A stretch of 64,000 bases of DNA from assembly GCF_001435775.1 (NCBI RefSeq), contig NZ_AZFK01000016.1, forward strand, positions 1 to 64,000. Reading direction: 5' to 3'. Each line of letters opens with the position of its first letter. The first letter of the stretch is position 1. The stretch comes from Limosilactobacillus ingluviei DSM 15946 (GTDB taxonomy: Bacteria; Bacillota; Bacilli; Lactobacillales; Lactobacillaceae). Of the stretch, positions 17,556 to 27,432 are shown in pieces. The notes below the pieces were generated by a model, which saw only the letters and a list, made by a program, of their open reading frames with translations, searched no databases and had not been told where the DNA came from. The position numbers and the translations under genes are program-made.

Positions 17556-20045
17556 CTAGTCTAAGGTTGGCAATGGGGCCTGCTCGGCGGCGGTTGCCAT
17601 TTCATCTGTTTCTTTAGCAACGGTTGCCATCGTGGCGACCTTGGAGTCAGCGGCCATCTTAATCAGCCGGACGCCCATCGCGCTGCGGCCGGTCGTTGAA
17701 ACCGTCTCAGCCCCAAAGCGAATAATGACCCCCTTATCGGTCACCAGCATGATGTCTTCATCGCCGTCAACCGTGGTTAAGCCCACCAAAGGTCCGTTCT
17801 TCGCTGTGACATTAACCGTCTTGATCCCCATGGTTCCCCGGCCCTTAATTGGGTATTCGGCGGCTGGAGTTTGCTTGCCATAACCATTTTCACTTAAGAC
17901 CAGGACCTGACTGTCAGCGTTTAGTGGCGCTGCCCCGATCAGGTAGTCCCCCGGCCGCAAGCGCGCGCCCCGGACCCCGGCCGCGGTCCGGCCCATCGCC
18001 CGGACGGCCGTCGCTGGGAAACTGACCGCATACCCCAGGTGGGTCCCCAGGATCATGTTTTGATCGTGATCAATAATGTCCACGGCAATCAATTCATCGT
18101 GGTCGTGCAGATTGATCGCTTTCAGGCCGTTACTGCGAATGTTGGCAAATTCGCTGACCGCCGTGCGCTTGACTACCCCCAGCTTGGTGGCAAAGAACAA
18201 GTCTTGGTCGTGGTGATCTTGACTGCGTTGAACGTTGATTACGGCACTGATCTTTTCGTGGCTGTCAATCCCCAGCAGGTTGATCACTGGAATCCCTTGA
18301 GCCGACCGACCATATTCGGGTACCTCATACCCCTTCATCGCAAAGACCTTCCCGGTATTGGTGAAGAAGAGCAGTTCATCGTGCGTCGAGCTGGTAATGA
18401 GGTGCTCAATAAAGTCGTCACTGTGCACGCCCATCCCCTTAATGCCCCGGCCACCCCGGTGTTGGGACTTGAACTCATCGACCGGCAAGCGTTTGATGTA
18501 ACCGTTATGGGTCAGGGTCACGACGATCTCTTCTTCTTCGATGAGATCTTCATCCTCTAAGTTGGTAATGTCGCCCACTTGCAACTCTGTCCGCCGGGCA
18601 TCGCCAAAGCGCTTTTGCAATTCCAGCAGTTCTTCATAAATAATCGCTTGGATGCGTTCCGTGTGCGCCAAAATGTCCTTAAAGTCGGCAATTGCGGCCA
18701 CCAGCTTTTCGTATTCGGCTTCGATCTTTTCCCGTTCCAAGCCGGTTAACCGTACCAAGCGCATATCCAAGATCGCTTGGGCCTGGCGATCCGACAGCCC
18801 GTAGCCCTTCATCAATTCTTCCTTGGCCAATTCACTCGTCGCTGACTGGCGGATAATCTTGATAATGGCATCAATGTGATCTAAGGCGACGCGCAACCCT
18901 TCCACAATGTGGAGGCGACTTTGCGCCTTTTTCAAATCAAATTCAGTCCGCCGCCGCACCACTTCTTCTTGGTGGGCCAGGTAGTGTTGCAGAATTTGCT
19001 TTAAGCTCAAGACCTTCGGCGCCCCGTTGACAATCGCCAACATGTTGAAGTTGAAGGTAGTTTGCATCAAAGTCAACTTGTAGAGGTTATTTAAAATGAC
19101 TTCCGCACTGGCGTCCCGACGAACGTCAATGACGATCCGCATCCCTTCGCGGTCCGTTTCATCATTGACATCGGTGATGCCATCAATTTCCTTTTCCCGG
19201 GCCAAGTTGGCAATCCGTTCAATTAACTTCGCCTTGTTGACCATGTAAGGAATTTCGTGCACGACGATTTTTTGCCGCCCATTCTTGGCAGTTTCAATTT
19301 CAACCTTGGCCCGCACGACAATTGAGCCTTGGCCCGTTTCGTAAGCCTTCCGAATGCCGGCCTTGCCCATGACAACCCCACCCGTTGGGAAGTCTGGGCC
19401 CGGCAGAACCTTCATCAACTCTTCGGTCGTCGCGGCCGGATTATCCATCAAAACGTGCAAAGCGGCAATGACTTCCCCTAGGTTGTGGGTGGGAATATTC
19501 GTTGCCATCCCCACCGCGATCCCTGCGGCCCCGTTAACCAACAGGTTGGGGAAACGCGATGGCAATACCTGGGGTTCTTTTTCCGTTCCATCGTAATTAT
19601 CTTGGAAATCGACCGTATTCTTGTTGATATCACGCAACATTTCCACGGCAATTTTGCTCATCTTGGCTTCGGTATACCGCATGGCGGCCGCGCCGTCCCC
19701 GTCGACCGAACCAAAGTTACCGTGACCATCGACCAGCATGTAACGATAGGAGAAATCCTGGGCCATTCGAACTAACCCTTCGTAAATCGACGAGTCCCCG
19801 TGCGGGTGAAACTTCCCCATGACATCCCCGACAATCCGGGCCGATTTCTTGTACGGCTTATCGGGAGTGACCCCTAATTCATTCATCCCGTACAAAATCC
19901 GGCGTTGAACTGGCTTAAGCCCGTCGCGCACATCTGGCAGTGCCCGGGAAACGATGACGCTCATCGCATAATCCAAAAACGAATTCCGCATTTGACTGGT
20001 CAAATTGACCTCCGTAATGCGACTTGGCAATTCTTCTTGTGCCAC
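17556..20045 (-). CDS. gyrA: DNA gyrase subunit A
   Basis: Breakage-rejoining subunit of gyrase, which introduces negative supercoils ahead of the fork. At 829 residues it has full length. The catalytic tyrosine lies in [10 protein letters not shown] near residue 123. The quinolone-resistance region ([17 protein letters not shown]) has Ser at the first key position and Glu four residues later, the susceptible form. The C-terminal beta-pinwheel includes the GyrA-box-like [11 protein letters not shown]. The start is GTG at 20045 after AAGGAGG. It is directly downstream of gyrB. Confidence 0.98.
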   Translation of the reverse strand: MAQEELPSRITEVNLTSQMRNSFLDYAMSVIVSRALPDVRDGLKPVQRRILYGMNELGVTPDKPYKKSARIVGDVMGKFHPHGDSSIYEGLVRMAQDFSYRYMLVDGHGNFGSVDGDGAAAMRYTEAKMSKIAVEMLRDINKNTVDFQDNYDGTEKEPQVLPSRFPNLLVNGAAGIAVGMATNIPTHNLGEVIAALHVLMDNPAATTEELMKVLPGPDFPTGGVVMGKAGIRKAYETGQGSIVVRAKVEIETAKNGRQKIVVHEIPYMVNKAKLIERIANLAREKEIDGITDVNDETDREGMRIVIDVRRDASAEVILNNLYKLTLMQTTFNFNMLAIVNGAPKVLSLKQILQHYLAHQEEVVRRRTEFDLKKAQSRLHIVEGLRVALDHIDAIIKIIRQSATSELAKEELMKGYGLSDRQAQAILDMRLVRLTGLEREKIEAEYEKLVAAIADFKDILAHTERIQAIIYEELLELQKRFGDARRTELQVGDITNLEDEDLIEEEEIVVTLTHNGYIKRLPVDEFKSQHRGGRGIKGMGVHSDDFIEHLITSSTHDELLFFTNTGKVFAMKGYEVPEYGRSAQGIPVINLLGIDSHEKISAVINVQRSQDHHDQDLFFATKLGVVKRTAVSEFANIRSNGLKAINLHDHDELIAVDIIDHDQNMILGTHLGYAVSFPATAVRAMGRTAAGVRGARLRPGDYLIGAAPLNADSQVLVLSENGYGKQTPAAEYPIKGRGTMGIKTVNVTAKNGPLVGLTTVDGDEDIMLVTDKGVIIRFGAETVSTTGRSAMGVRLIKMAADSKVATMATVAKETDEMATAAEQAPLPTLD

Positions 20046-20083
20046 AGTTTTTCCTCCTTGCTATTGTCCCCTTTGCTGGTTGC

Positions 20084-22036
20084 CTACAGGTCCAAATTCT
20101 TAACGAACGTCGCGTTTTCTTCGATAAATTCGCGCCGCGGACCGACCTTCGTCCCCATCAACATCTGGAAAATCGCGTCTGCTTCCTTGGCATCATCCAA
20201 CTTAACGCGTAATAACCGGCGCCGCTCTGGATCCATGGTGGTTTCCCAAAGCTGTTCGGCGTCCATTTCCCCGAGCCCCTTGTAACGTTGAATAACCGGT
20301 TTGGGACTTGGTTGCAGTGAATTAACCACTTGTTCTAATTCTTCGTCAGAATCAATGTACTTCACAAATTTACCTTGGCGAACTTGATACAGTGGTGGTT
20401 GGGCGATGTAGACGTACCCCTTTTCGATCATCGGCCGCATGAAGCGGTAGAACAAGGTTAATAACAGGGTGCGAATATGGGCCCCGTCGACATCGGCATC
20501 CGTCATAATAATCAACTTGTGGTAATTAGCTTTTTCAACGTCAAAATCATCGCCAAAGCCCGTCCCCAAGGCCGTAAAGAGGGAGCGAATTTCATCGTTG
20601 GCTAACACCCTATTCAGACTCGCCTTTTCGACGTTCAAAATCTTCCCCCGGATTGGCAAGATCGCTTGGGTCAAGCGGGAGCGCCCTTGCTTGGCACTCC
20701 CCCCGGCGGAATCCCCTTCGACGATAAATAATTCCGAAATGCTAGGATCCTTACTGGTATTATCAGCTAATTTCCCCGGCAGGTTGGAAATTTCCAGCCC
20801 GCTCTTTTTCCGGGTCACTTCCCGGGCCCGCTTGGCGGCCACCCGGGCCTTGGAAGCCAATAACCCCTTATCAACGATCTTGTGGGCCACTTCCGGATTT
20901 TCCATCATAAACCGGGTCAATGTTTCACTAAAGATCCGGTCCGTGGCCGTCCGTGCGTCGGAATTGCTGAGCTTGGTCTTGGTTTGGCCTTCAAATTGCG
21001 GATTGGGGTGTTTGATGGAAACGACCGCCGTCAGCCCTTCGCGGACGTCATCCCCGGATAAGGTCGCATTGTTGCCCTTGAGCTGCCCAGACTTTTTCCC
21101 ATAATCATTGATCACCCGGGTCAAAGCCGTCTTAAAGCCCGTCTCGTGGCTGCCCCCTTCATAGGTGTGAATATTATTGGTAAACGTCAAGAGGTTGCTG
21201 CGGTAGTCATCCGTGTATTGCAAGGAGACTTCCACGGTAATCCCGTTATGCGTCCCTTCAACGTAAATCGGCGGATCAAACAAGGCATCGTGCCCTTCAT
21301 CCAAGTATTCAACGTAGTGACGAATCCCCCCTTCATAGTGGAAAGATTCCTTGGTTGGCACTTCGGGCCGGCGGTCTTCGATCGTGATCTTTAAGCCCTT
21401 GTTCAAAAAGGCCAGTTCCCGAATCCGGTCGGTCAAAGTTTTAATATTGTAAACCGTCGTTTCGGTAAAGACATCCGGATCGGGTTTGAAGTGGACCACG
21501 GTCCCGTGTTCCGTCGTTGGCAAACCGTCCGCCACTTCTTGCATCGCTTGGGCGACGTGCCCCCGGTTAAACTGCATCGTGTAACGCTTGCCTTGCCGCG
21601 TCACCGTTACGTCCAATTCCGTTGACAGGGCGTTCACCACCGACGCCCCCACCCCGTGGAGCCCCCCAGAAACTTTGTAACCACCGTTGCCAAACTTCCC
21701 GCCGGCGTGCAGCACGGTAAAGACGGTTTCAAGGGCGGGCTTCCCGGTTTCTTTTTGGATATCAACTGGAATCCCCCGGCCGTTATCCGTCACCGTAATA
21801 CTATTATCAGCTTCAACCACAACATTGATTTCATCACAAAAACCCGCCAGGGCTTCATCAATCCCATTATCGACAATTTCCCACACTAAGTGGTGCAACC
21901 CTTGGACCGTGGTGGAACCAATGTACATCCCCGGGCGTTTCCGCACCGCTTCGAGGCCCTTTAAAACCTGAATTTGACTGGCATCGTACTTACTAGCCAT
22001 CGCCGCTTTTTGTTCTGCTAATTCCTCGTTACTCAC
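20084..22036 (-). CDS. gyrB: DNA gyrase subunit B
   Basis: ATPase subunit of gyrase, 650 residues. The GHKL ATPase domain has [19 protein letters not shown] and [14 protein letters not shown]. The transducer domain follows, then the TOPRIM domain with [13 protein letters not shown] and [13 protein letters not shown], and the C-terminal [17 protein letters not shown]. The start is GTG at 22036, preceded by AAGGAGG. It lies between recF and gyrA, the normal origin-proximal order. Confidence 0.98.
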   Translation of the reverse strand: MSNEELAEQKAAMASKYDASQIQVLKGLEAVRKRPGMYIGSTTVQGLHHLVWEIVDNGIDEALAGFCDEINVVVEADNSITVTDNGRGIPVDIQKETGKPALETVFTVLHAGGKFGNGGYKVSGGLHGVGASVVNALSTELDVTVTRQGKRYTMQFNRGHVAQAMQEVADGLPTTEHGTVVHFKPDPDVFTETTVYNIKTLTDRIRELAFLNKGLKITIEDRRPEVPTKESFHYEGGIRHYVEYLDEGHDALFDPPIYVEGTHNGITVEVSLQYTDDYRSNLLTFTNNIHTYEGGSHETGFKTALTRVINDYGKKSGQLKGNNATLSGDDVREGLTAVVSIKHPNPQFEGQTKTKLSNSDARTATDRIFSETLTRFMMENPEVAHKIVDKGLLASKARVAAKRAREVTRKKSGLEISNLPGKLADNTSKDPSISELFIVEGDSAGGSAKQGRSRLTQAILPIRGKILNVEKASLNRVLANDEIRSLFTALGTGFGDDFDVEKANYHKLIIMTDADVDGAHIRTLLLTLFYRFMRPMIEKGYVYIAQPPLYQVRQGKFVKYIDSDEELEQVVNSLQPSPKPVIQRYKGLGEMDAEQLWETTMDPERRRLLRVKLDDAKEADAIFQMLMGTKVGPRREFIEENATFVKNLDL

Positions 22037-22055
22037 GCTCGTTCCTCCTTAAAGC

Positions 22056-23174
22056 TCACCCTTCACGTTGTAGATGGCCAGCTTGGATCGTGTAGATTGT
22101 CGGGGTTTTGATTAATTGTCGTGCTACCCCGCTCAAACTGGTCGTTGTCAAAAAGGTCTGGACCTTGTCTTGAATGGCCGTCAATAAATGGGTCTGACGA
22201 TCATTATCAAGTTCGGACAAGACATCATCCAACAAGAGCAAGGGATATTCCCCGGTTTGCTCTTGCATTAAGTCGATTTCCGCCAATTTGACCGCCAAGG
22301 CGGTTGTCCGTTGTTGACCTTGGGAACCAAATTGCTGCACATTATTGCCATTCACTAAAAAGTGGAGATCATCCCGCTGGGGGCCAGCCAACGTCGTCCC
22401 TGCGGCGATCTCCTTATCTACCTTTTCCCGTAAGCGGGCTTGCAATTGCTCTTTTAGATCCGCCACGGTACTTTCTTCATTGATCGTCAATTGACTCACG
22501 TATTGCAATTGCAGTTGCTCTTTTTGCTGGGAAATTTCCTCATGCACCGGCTGGGCCCATTTTTCCAATTGTTTCACCAACTGGTACCGAATAGCCGCTA
22601 CTTCACTGCCAAACGTTGCTAATTGATCCGACAAAACTTCTAACAACAATCGGTCACTGGCCTGGCGTTGGCGTAATTGTTTCAGATACTGATTACGTTG
22701 GTGAAGCGCATCATTAAAGTGACTTAGATTATAAAGATACCGGCTGCTCATTTGCCCAAATTCAACATTCATAAACTGGCGCCGAATGACCGGGGCGCCT
22801 TTCACCAACGCCAAATCCTCCGGGGCAAACAAAACCACGTTTAAATTGCCAATGTACGCCGACAACCGACTTTGGGGTAAATGGTTAACTTTGACGCGTT
22901 TGCCCCCTTGACCAACTTGGATCTCCAAGGGTAACTTGCCCGTGGCTTTAACTACCACCCCTTTGACTTGCGCAACTTTAGCCTGCCAATTGACCAACTC
23001 TTTGTCCTTATTGGTCCGGTGACTGCGCGTTAAAGCCAATAAGTGGATAGCCTCTAACAAATTCGTCTTGCCCTGGGCATTTTCCCCAATCAAAACGTTA
23101 ATCCCCGGATTAAATTGCACCGCTAACTGCTCATAGTTGCGAAAGTCCTGTAATGACAACTCCTCTAGTCGCAT
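22056..23174 (-). CDS. recF: DNA replication and repair protein RecF
   Basis: An SMC-like ATPase that helps load RecA at gaps. In 372 residues: Walker A GENAQGKTNLLEA near residue 33, signature GSQGQQRTTALAVK, and Walker B YPLLLLDDVLSELD. The start ATG at 23174 lies 2 bases after the yaaA stop with a poor ribosome site, so translation is probably coupled to yaaA. Confidence 0.97.
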   Translation of the reverse strand: MRLEELSLQDFRNYEQLAVQFNPGINVLIGENAQGKTNLLEAIHLLALTRSHRTNKDKELVNWQAKVAQVKGVVVKATGKLPLEIQVGQGGKRVKVNHLPQSRLSAYIGNLNVVLFAPEDLALVKGAPVIRRQFMNVEFGQMSSRYLYNLSHFNDALHQRNQYLKQLRQRQASDRLLLEVLSDQLATFGSEVAAIRYQLVKQLEKWAQPVHEEISQQKEQLQLQYVSQLTINEESTVADLKEQLQARLREKVDKEIAAGTTLAGPQRDDLHFLVNGNNVQQFGSQGQQRTTALAVKLAEIDLMQEQTGEYPLLLLDDVLSELDNDRQTHLLTAIQDKVQTFLTTTSLSGVARQLIKTPTIYTIQAGHLQREG

Positions 23175-23176
23175 AG

Positions 23177-23398
23177 CTAGTCCGTAATGGTAATGGTCAT
23201 GACCCCAACAATCGTCACTTCATCACCGGGGTACAACTTCTTGCCCCGCCGATCTTCAGCTTGCGCATTGACCGTCACGGCCTGTTCCTTTAAAAACCAC
23301 TTGGCTGCGCCCCCCGTCGGGATAATGCCTTCTTCTTTTAATAATTGCCCGAGGGTAATAAAGGGCTGCTCAAGTTTAAACGTTGCTTGCTTTTCCAA
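23177..23398 (-). CDS. yaaA: S4-domain RNA-binding protein YaaA
   Basis: A 73-residue S4-like protein conserved between dnaN and recF in Firmicutes. The S4 core ITLGQLLKEEGIIPTGGAAK leads into YPGDEVTI. It probably binds structured RNA; its exact role is not established. It overlaps neither neighbour but is translated just ahead of recF. Confidence 0.93.
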   Translation of the reverse strand: MEKQATFKLEQPFITLGQLLKEEGIIPTGGAAKWFLKEQAVTVNAQAEDRRGKKLYPGDEVTIVGVMTITITD

Positions 23399-23575
23399 TC
23401 ATCTCACCTACTTTGTATAGCTCTTCTATTATAGCTTTTTCACCCCGCAAACACAAATTTAAAGCGGTTTTAAGCCAATTTCAGCCCCTTTTAAGCTTGC
23501 GAACCATTTTTGGGTTTTTTACCCCAAAAACGCGCAAACTGCCGTTTACAAGATCTGACTTGCCCAACGCCGAAA

Positions 23576-23611
23576 CAAAAAAGCAGCAGCCCACAACGGG
23601 GCCACTACTTT
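23576..23611 (-). terminator. Terminator after dnaN
   Basis: On the minus strand AGTAGTGGCCC pairs with GGGCTGCTGCT through several G-T wobbles and ends in TTTTTT. The spacer 23399-23630 otherwise holds only an AT-rich stretch that may contain the yaaA-recF promoter. Confidence 0.65.
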
Positions 23612-23630
23612 GAGCTGGAAAATTAAGTTG

Positions 23631-24770
23631 TTAGAACGTCCGCACCGGGGTAATCAATTGCACAAAGTTGGCCTGGTCATCAACTGGCACCAAAGTAAAC
23701 GGCCGCAGCGGTGACGTAAAGGCCAATTTTACCTTTACTCCCCCAAAGGACTTGAGGGCATCGCCCATGTAATCCGGGTTAAAGGAAATTGCCAGCTCTT
23801 GCCCCGTAATGGCATCGAATTGTAATTCTTCTTCGACGTTCCCCACGTCAGCGGAATCCCCACTGATCTTTACCAATTCTTGGGTCGGATCAATCGTCAG
23901 CTTGACCACATTATTGCGCCCTTGATGCGACAACAAGGAAGCCCGCGAAATCGCGGCTAATAAAACATTGGCATCAATCGTCAGGTCGGTTTCAGAAGTT
24001 TCCGGAATCAAGCGGCTGGTGTCGGGGTACTTCCCTTCTAACAACCGAGAGTAAAAGAGGGTGTGGCCAAATTTAAAGAGCACTTGATTTTCCGCAATCA
24101 GCAGGTCGATGGGGTCCTTTTGGTCTGGAATCATCCGGGCCAATTCCGTCATCGAAACCCCCGGAATCACCACATCCGCTGCAGTCGCCACCGGTGCTGG
24201 CAGGGTCACTTTGCGTTGGGCCAAGCGGTGACTGTCCGTGGCAATGGCGGTTAATTGATCTTGGGTTAAGAGAACGTGGATTCCCGTTAAAATTGGTCTA
24301 CTTTCTTGCTTAGAAACGGCAATCCGGGTTTGATCAATTACTTCGCGCAATAAGTCGGGGGCTAATTGGACGGTTTTATCGCTTTCTAATTCCGGCAGTT
24401 TCGGGTAGTTGTTAGCATCTTGCCCGTTGATCTTAAATTCCGCCGGACCAGACGTAATCGTCGTCAAAAAGCCCGTTTTGACCTCTAAGGTTACGGTTTC
24501 CGCCGGCAACTTTTTCACAATTTCATTAAACAAACGCGCTTGCAACACAATGGCACCGGGTTCTTCAACTACTAAGCCGAGTTGCCCTTCGCTGGCCGCT
24601 AACGTTGATTGAATGGTGATATCAGAGTTGCTTCCCGTTAAAACCAGTTGGTCATCCGTAACCACCAACTTTACCCCAGTTAAAATGGGAATTGTAGTTT
24701 TGGATGAAATCGCACGTAACACATTGGCTAATTCGTTGGTAAACCCAGTTCGATTAATCGTAAATTTCAT
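23631..24770 (-). CDS. dnaN: DNA polymerase III beta sliding clamp
   Basis: A ring-shaped processivity clamp of 379 residues with three repeated clamp domains (about 1-128, 129-250, 251-379). Typical segments are MKFTINRTGF, SRPILTGIHVLL, TDSHRLAQRK and the C-terminal VQLITPVRTF. GAGGAG precedes the ATG. It is separated from dnaA by the downstream half of the origin. Confidence 0.98.
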   Translation of the reverse strand: MKFTINRTGFTNELANVLRAISSKTTIPILTGVKLVVTDDQLVLTGSNSDITIQSTLAASEGQLGLVVEEPGAIVLQARLFNEIVKKLPAETVTLEVKTGFLTTITSGPAEFKINGQDANNYPKLPELESDKTVQLAPDLLREVIDQTRIAVSKQESRPILTGIHVLLTQDQLTAIATDSHRLAQRKVTLPAPVATAADVVIPGVSMTELARMIPDQKDPIDLLIAENQVLFKFGHTLFYSRLLEGKYPDTSRLIPETSETDLTIDANVLLAAISRASLLSHQGRNNVVKLTIDPTQELVKISGDSADVGNVEEELQFDAITGQELAISFNPDYMGDALKSFGGVKVKLAFTSPLRPFTLVPVDDQANFVQLITPVRTF

Positions 24771-24785
24771 GTTTAACTCCTCGCT

Positions 24786-24936
24786 ATAAATTAATATAAA
24801 TGTATATAATTAAAAATAGTAGTGGTAGTAGGACCTGTGGAGACTGTGGAAAACTAAATCAAAGCATTTGGACAACAGAGTTTCCCCCTTGTGGACAATT
24901 TGGGGAAAACTGTGGAAAACGTAAAAGTTATCCCCA
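24786..24936. other. Origin, downstream part: unwinding element, DnaA-trios and DnaA boxes
   Basis: An almost pure A/T stretch at 24786-24816 is followed by five triplets TAG TAG TGG TAG TAG at 24817-24831. Two back-to-back 9-mers then follow, TGTGGAGAC (24836-24844) and TGTGGAAAA (24845-24853). More boxes lie at 24890 (TGTGGACAA), 24911 (TGTGGAAAA) and 24928 (TTATCCCCA). This order (boxes, trios, AT-rich element) is the basal unwinding system described in Bacillus subtilis, found there in the same dnaA-dnaN gap. Confidence 0.8.
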
Positions 24937-24942
24937 AGGCGC

Positions 24943-26277
24943 TTACGGGGTCAGGGTAACTTTCAACTGATCGATGTCATGCTGTAATTGTTGGTCAGTT
25001 TGCAGCAGTTTCTCGATTTTATCAATTGCATGCAGCACCGTCGTGTGATCTTTGCCGCCAAATTCCTTGCCGATTTTGGGCAGGGAGTTATCGGTTAATT
25101 CCCGGGCCAGATACATGGCGATTTGGCGGGGGATGACGATATTTTTGACCCGTTTTTTGCCAGTAATGTCGGCTTGGGTAATGCCGTAGAAATTGGCGAC
25201 CTTGCGTTGAATCAAGTCAATGGTTAACGCAGTGGTCGGGGCATCACCAATGCCTTGTAAGGCTTCCGCAGCAATGGCGGTCGTGATGGGGGTCTTATGC
25301 AGGTCAGCATAGACGCGGACGCGCATCAAAGCCCCTTCCAATTCCCGGACGTTGGTATTGATTTTGGTAGCAATGTAATTTAAGACCTCACTGGGCACGC
25401 CTTGAATATTTTCTTCTTCAGCTTTCCGGTTCAAGATCGCAATCCGGGTTTCTAACCCGGGGGAAGTGATTTCAACCGTCAGCCCCCACACAAAGCGCGA
25501 AACCAAGCGCTCCGTCAGGTTCGGGATTTCCTTGGGGTTTTGGTCAGCCGTCAACACGATCTGCTTGTTGTTATCGTGCAAGACATTAAAGGTATTGAAA
25601 AATTCCAGCTGGGTTTCGTTTTTAGAGGCTAAAAACTGGACGTCATCCACGAGCAGGGCGTCTAAATCGCGGTATTCGCGCCGAAATTCTTCTTGGGTCC
25701 GGTTCTTAATGGAGTTGATATAGTCATTCATGAAGTTTTCACTCGTGACGTACTTAATCTTGGCGTTTGGGTTATGGACCAACATGTTATTGGCAATCGC
25801 TTGCATCAAGTGGGTCTTACCCAGGCCAACGCCCCCATAGATCAGCAGGGGATTGTATAAGCCCCCGGGTTGTTCCGAAGCAGCGTAAGCGGAGGCGTAG
25901 GCAAATTGGTTGCTGCGGCCTTCGACAAACGTTTCAAAAGTATATTCCGGATTGAGGGGCGTTTGGGTTTGAAAAGTTGGAACAGGCTGCGAAGCGGGCG
26001 TTGCCGGATTGCCAATTAAGTTCTTCGTTAACAGGTAGCGGGGTTCAATCTCTTGCCCCGTTTGTTCTTGTAAGATTTGCTTTAATTGGGCATTTAATCG
26101 CTGTTTCCACCAGTCTAAATGGTAATCCGTTGGTACGACGACCGTTAATTGGTGGTTGGACAGAGAATATGCTTTTGCCGGAGCAACGACGTTTTCATAA
26201 GTCGGACCGGTGATGGTCTGCTTAAACGCGTTTTGGACCGCTTCCCAGAGTGAATCAAGAGAAGAGAGCTCAGTCAA
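24943..26277 (-). CDS. dnaA: Chromosomal replication initiator DnaA
   Basis: It binds DnaA boxes and opens the origin. In 444 residues: domain I (1-80, SLDSLWEAVQNAFKQ), a short linker domain II (about 85-108), an AAA+ domain with Walker A GGVGLGKTHLMQ near residue 149 and Walker B DALLVDDVQFL, and domain IV with the box-binding signature KEFGGKDHTTVLHAIDKI. The start codon is TTG at 26277, with AGGAGG seven bases upstream; no ATG fits the family N-terminus. A perfect DnaA box at 26296 lies in its leader, so autorepression is likely. Confidence 0.98.
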   Translation of the reverse strand: MTELSSLDSLWEAVQNAFKQTITGPTYENVVAPAKAYSLSNHQLTVVVPTDYHLDWWKQRLNAQLKQILQEQTGQEIEPRYLLTKNLIGNPATPASQPVPTFQTQTPLNPEYTFETFVEGRSNQFAYASAYAASEQPGGLYNPLLIYGGVGLGKTHLMQAIANNMLVHNPNAKIKYVTSENFMNDYINSIKNRTQEEFRREYRDLDALLVDDVQFLASKNETQLEFFNTFNVLHDNNKQIVLTADQNPKEIPNLTERLVSRFVWGLTVEITSPGLETRIAILNRKAEEENIQGVPSEVLNYIATKINTNVRELEGALMRVRVYADLHKTPITTAIAAEALQGIGDAPTTALTIDLIQRKVANFYGITQADITGKKRVKNIVIPRQIAMYLARELTDNSLPKIGKEFGGKDHTTVLHAIDKIEKLLQTDQQLQHDIDQLKVTLTP

Positions 26278-26660
26278 AATAATTCCTCCTAAAGTTGTGG
26301 ATAATCATAAAGCCAAACGATATTTTATCATTACTTTTCCGAGTTTTCCACAGGGGTGCGGAAAAAGGATCCCCAAAAGACACAACGCTGTGTGGAAATT
26401 GTACCCAGGGGTGGTGAAATTGCGGATAACGGAGCCGCAATGGCAACTTATCCACAATCAAATGGGGATATCAACAGCCCTGAAAGCCGACCTACCAAGG
26501 TATTAGAAACTTCTCCACACCCCTGTGGAAAACTAAAATCACAGGGGTGGGCAAAAGTGGCCGACCGGGGAAAAACGTGTGGAAAACTGCTGATCCAGGG
26601 TGGATAAAAAACAACGCTGTGGATTATTTTTGGTTAACTGTGGAAAACTAAAAAATTTTT
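26278..26660. other. Origin of replication, upstream part: DnaA-box region
   Basis: Perfect boxes lie at 26296-26304 (minus) and 26448-26456 (plus). Weaker boxes lie at 26344, 26391, 26421, 26511, 26524, 26578, 26618 (TGTGGATTA) and 26639, most of them the TTTTCCACA/TGTGGAAAA variant. Transcription diverges here (dnaA left, rpmH right). The A/T run at 26648-26660 may add to unwinding. No gene is present in 26278-26782; the rpmH promoter lies near TATACT at 26699. Confidence 0.85.
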
Positions 26661-26782
26661 TCGGTGAAATGAAGCTTTCTTCTGGCCGAAAAGTATGCTA
26701 TACTTCAACAGTATGTTTAAAGAGTTTGTCTTTTTGGACTTAAAAAAAGAAATTTAAATTAGCTACGAGGAGGTGCAAACCG

Positions 26783-26917
26783 ATGAAGCGTACATTCCAA
26801 CCAAAGAAGCGTCACCGCGCTCGTGTTCACGGCTTCCGCGCTCGGATGAGCACTAGCAACGGTCGCAAGGTATTAGCTCGCCGCCGTCAAAAGGGCCGCA
26901 AGGTATTATCTGCATAA
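26783..26917 (+). CDS. rpmH: 50S ribosomal protein L34
   Basis: A 44-residue, very basic protein starting [19 protein letters not shown] and ending [12 protein letters not shown], the exact L34 pattern and length. AGGAGGTGC precedes the ATG. It is the first rightward gene from the origin, as in most bacteria, and precedes rnpA. Confidence 0.98.
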   Translation: MKRTFQPKKRHRARVHGFRARMSTSNGRKVLARRRQKGRKVLSA

Positions 26918-26923
26918 CCAGTG

Positions 26924-26950
26924 GCCACTATTAAGTTAGTGGCTTTTTTT
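26924..26950 (+). terminator. Terminator after rpmH
   Basis: GCCACTA and TTAGTGGC form the stem and seven T follow. Confidence 0.8.
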
Positions 26951-26961
26951 AAACGAAAGTA

Positions 26962-27021
26962 GGGGGCAGGGCGTCCGCTAAGGCTAGCTTCAAAAGCTGT
27001 CGTGCGCCCGGCCCCTTTTTT
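26962..27021 (+). terminator. Second terminator-like hairpin, in the rnpA leader
   Basis: GGGGCAGGGCG pairs with CGCCCGGCCCC (one central mismatch), with an inner AGCTT/AAGCT hairpin, and six T follow. It lies between the rpmH terminator and the rnpA ribosome site with no clear promoter after it, so it may attenuate rnpA. Confidence 0.65.
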
Positions 27022-27043
27022 GATACAAACAGGAGCGCAAACT

Positions 27044-27400
27044 ATGCGAAAATCATACCGCGTTAAGAAGGAAAGTGAATTTCAACGCGTTTTTGAAACG
27101 CACCAATCAGTGGCCAACCGGAAATTCATCATCTATCAGATGGCGAAACCGGGCCAACCCCATTTTCGGGTTGGCATTTCGGTGGGTAAAAAGGTCGGCA
27201 ATGCTGTAAACCGGAACTGGGTCAAGCGGCGGATTCGCCAAACCTTACTTGAGGTCAAACCGCAGTTAAAAGCGGAAGTAGACTTTCTGGTGATTGCCCG
27301 GCCAGCGGCGCGTGGCTTAGAGATGGCTGAAATCAAGCGGAATTTGGTGCATGCTTTAAAGATGGCGGATTTGTTAGTTGAAGAACCTACGGCAGACTAG
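27044..27400 (+). CDS. rnpA: Ribonuclease P protein component
   Basis: The protein subunit that helps RNase P RNA cut tRNA 5' leaders. It has 118 residues and the RNR motif [17 protein letters not shown] near residues 53-70. The start [13 protein letters not shown] fits the family and has AGGAG upstream; the reading frame stays open 14 codons further but lacks a ribosome site there. It is followed by yidC after 32 bases. Confidence 0.97.
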   Translation: MRKSYRVKKESEFQRVFETHQSVANRKFIIYQMAKPGQPHFRVGISVGKKVGNAVNRNWVKRRIRQTLLEVKPQLKAEVDFLVIARPAARGLEMAEIKRNLVHALKMADLLVEEPTAD

Positions 27401-27432
27401 CATTACTGGTCGAAATGAAGGAGGAAGCCGGT

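Noticed and set aside
27415-27432. ATG start for yidC at 27415
   Set aside because: This ATG overlaps the AAGGAGG ribosome site that serves the TTG at 27433.
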